DNA of 15,374 nt from assembly GCA_902767465.1 (NCBI GenBank), contig CACXHM010000123.1:1-15374 (forward strand). The letters run 5' to 3'. The notes beneath the pieces are model-generated. The model saw only the letters and a list, made by a program, of their open reading frames with translations. It was not told the DNA's origin and did not search any database. Positions within the stretch are counted from its first letter, which is position 1. Each line of letters begins with the position of its first letter. The stretch comes from an uncultured Bacteroidia bacterium. GTDB lineage: Bacteria > Bacteroidota > Bacteroidia > Bacteroidales > UBA932. Below, one piece after another: positions 14,310-15,374 of the stretch. Position numbers and translations under genes: made by a program.

Positions 14310-15269
14310 ATGAAAAGATTTATCAGGCTGACTTTAACGGTCTTGATGGCTGCCCCAATTCTGACGGGTTGCCTTGCCGGAAAATTCATGTGCAACTACG
14401 CCCTTCTTCCTACACCGCACGGTGTCGATGATATTGAACGTACAAGGCACAAAGCGGATTCGCTCATGCCTGGAAGCACCGCCTGGTACGATGCCCTCAA
14501 GGGCTCCGGCGTACTTAAAGATACAGTTATTACAGGATACAACAATTATAAGGTACACGCCTGCTACGTTCCCGCTGCGGACCCTTCAAAAGCCCAAGGG
14601 ACGGCCATAGTAATCCACGGATATACCGACAACCATTTTGTGTTCCTGTATCTGGTACGGATGTACCGCGACACCTTCAACTACAACGTATTGTTCCCAG
14701 ATCTTCAGTACCATGGATACTCCGAAGGCCGGGCAGCCCAGATGGGCTGGCTGGACCGCTACGATGTTGAGAAATGGGCGGATGTCGCCCATGGGATATG
14801 GGGTGACGACTTTATGGTGGTGCACGGAGTCTCCATGGGAGCAGCCACAACCATGATGATGAGCGGAGACGATCTGCCTCCTTATGTACGTGCTTTTGTA
14901 GAAGACTGCGGCTATTCATCGGTCTGGGACCAGTTCAAGTCGAACCTGAAGCAGAGTTTTCACCTGCCTCCCTTCCCTATCCTCAACAGCGCCAGCATAG
15001 TCTGCAAGCACCGCTACGGCTGGGGCTTCAAGGAGGCCTCGTCAGTCAGGCAACTCGCAAAATGCACCCGCCCCATGTTGTTCATCCACGGTGACGCCGA
15101 CGACTTCGTGCCGTTCTCCCATCTTCAGAAGAACTACAATGCCAAGGTGAACGGATATAAAGAAATGTGGGTGGCAGAAGGTGCAGTTCATGCCAATGCC
15201 TTCGCAAAACACCCTCAGGAATACGTCCAGCATGTACGCGAGTTCCTTGCAAAAGCTAAGGAAATGTAG
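14310..15269 (+). CDS. alpha/beta hydrolase lipoprotein
   Basis: A 319-residue serine hydrolase. The N-terminus is a lipoprotein signal ending in lipobox LTGC, with Cys21 as the lipid anchor. The alpha/beta-hydrolase core begins near residue 97: oxyanion strand AIVIHGYTDN (99-108), nucleophile elbow GVSMGA with Ser175, catalytic Asp264 in HGDADDFVP (260-268), and His294 in GAVHANAF. The triad is complete and in order. It resembles the BAAT/S9-like and Bem46-like hydrolases, with acyl or peptide substrates, but none can be named. It starts 12 bases after the TonB-like gene and is the last gene of that operon. The tRNA-Ser promoter begins almost directly after its stop. Confidence 0.9.
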   Translation: MKRFIRLTLTVLMAAPILTGCLAGKFMCNYALLPTPHGVDDIERTRHKADSLMPGSTAWYDALKGSGVLKDTVITGYNNYKVHACYVPAADPSKAQGTAIVIHGYTDNHFVFLYLVRMYRDTFNYNVLFPDLQYHGYSEGRAAQMGWLDRYDVEKWADVAHGIWGDDFMVVHGVSMGAATTMMMSGDDLPPYVRAFVEDCGYSSVWDQFKSNLKQSFHLPPFPILNSASIVCKHRYGWGFKEASSVRQLAKCTRPMLFIHGDADDFVPFSHLQKNYNAKVNGYKEMWVAEGAVHANAFAKHPQEYVQHVREFLAKAKEM

Positions 15270-15271
15270 GT

Positions 15272-15301
15272 TTTGGGATTGCAAATTAATTGCTATATTT
15301 G
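15272..15301 (+). promoter_or_regulatory. promoter for tRNA-Ser
   Basis: TTTG (15272-15275) is followed 18 bases later by TATATTTG (15294-15301), an exact TAnnTTTG. Transcription would start near 15308, about 9 bases before the mature tRNA 5' end. It is the best two-element promoter in the window. Confidence 0.7.
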
Positions 15302-15316
15302 CAGTCCCTTTCACCA

Positions 15317-15374
15317 GGTGAGATGTCCGAGTGGTTGAAGGAGCCTGCCTCGAAAACAGGTGTACGGCAACGTA
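15317..15374 (+). tRNA. tRNA-Ser (anticodon CGA), 3' part outside window
   Basis: The 5' acceptor strand GGTGAGA (15317-15323) is followed by TG, a 3-bp D stem TCC/GGA with loop GAGTGGTTGAA, an anticodon arm with loop CTCGAAA (anticodon CGA at 15351-15353), and the start of a long variable arm (TGTACG, loop GCAA, CGTA). The long variable arm and CGA anticodon identify serine. The T arm and 3' acceptor strand lie beyond the window. The last anticodon-stem pair (31-39) is C-A rather than a Watson-Crick pair. Confidence 0.93.

Noticed and set aside
15311..15321. TCACC-A-GGTGA inverted repeat at the tRNA 5' end
   Set aside because: The one-base loop cannot fold into a hairpin; it is explained by the acceptor strand sequence and a short leader.
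1..15374. Mobile elements, prophage, CRISPR arrays, defence or toxin genes
   Set aside because: No transposase or integrase, no spaced repeats, no terminal inverted repeats; all coding space is filled by recognisable core-type genes.

Overview
The window looks like chromosomal core DNA of a Bacteroidales bacterium. The evidence is the Bacteroidetes form of QueA, an ExbB/4-TM/ExbD/ExbD cassette with a Bacteroidetes-style TonB-like protein, a conserved Nudix/SRPBCC divergent pair, and promoter boxes of the Bacteroidetes TAnnTTTG type, with almost no Shine-Dalgarno sequences. The base composition is near balanced and a Rikenellaceae/Alistipes-like source is possible, but I cannot settle the family. 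I see no insertion sequence, prophage, CRISPR array or foreign-looking island, and no gene-free stretch longer than about 100 bases.

Layout. Positions 1-4214 hold a leftward operon of four genes read in the order SRPBCC-like protein, RsmF-type rRNA methyltransferase, exported TPR protein, M13 zinc-peptidase lipoprotein (cut by the window edge). Every junction is a stop/start overlap. A 52-base divergent region (4215-4266) carries two mirror-image promoter-like boxes. Everything to the right is on the plus strand: a Nudix hydrolase, queA followed by a clear terminator, then dprA-tatD-ansA, then the energiser cassette exbB-(4-TM protein)-exbD-exbD closed by a second terminator, then asnS-udk-tonB-like-alpha/beta hydrolase lipoprotein, and finally the 5' part of a tRNA-Ser(CGA) gene with its own promoter.

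How the genes fit together. The most coherent functional unit is at 9166-14297: a proton-channel pair (ExbB with two different ExbD subunits), an unknown four-helix membrane protein encoded between them, and a TonB-like periplasm-spanning protein two genes further on. Together these would energise outer-membrane transport. The remaining plus-strand genes are housekeeping: queuosine tRNA modification, DNA uptake/recombination, metal-dependent nuclease, cytoplasmic asparaginase, Asn-tRNA synthetase, pyrimidine salvage.

I did not find a plainly new biological system. The points most worth a second look are the mirror-image divergent promoter at 4226-4259, the shortened N-terminus of the RsmF-like enzyme, the folded leader in front of queA, probable leaderless starts at tatD and dprA, the composition of the Exb cassette (ExbB without the usual TM3 glutamate), and a two-cysteine TonB-like domain lacking a proline-rich spacer.
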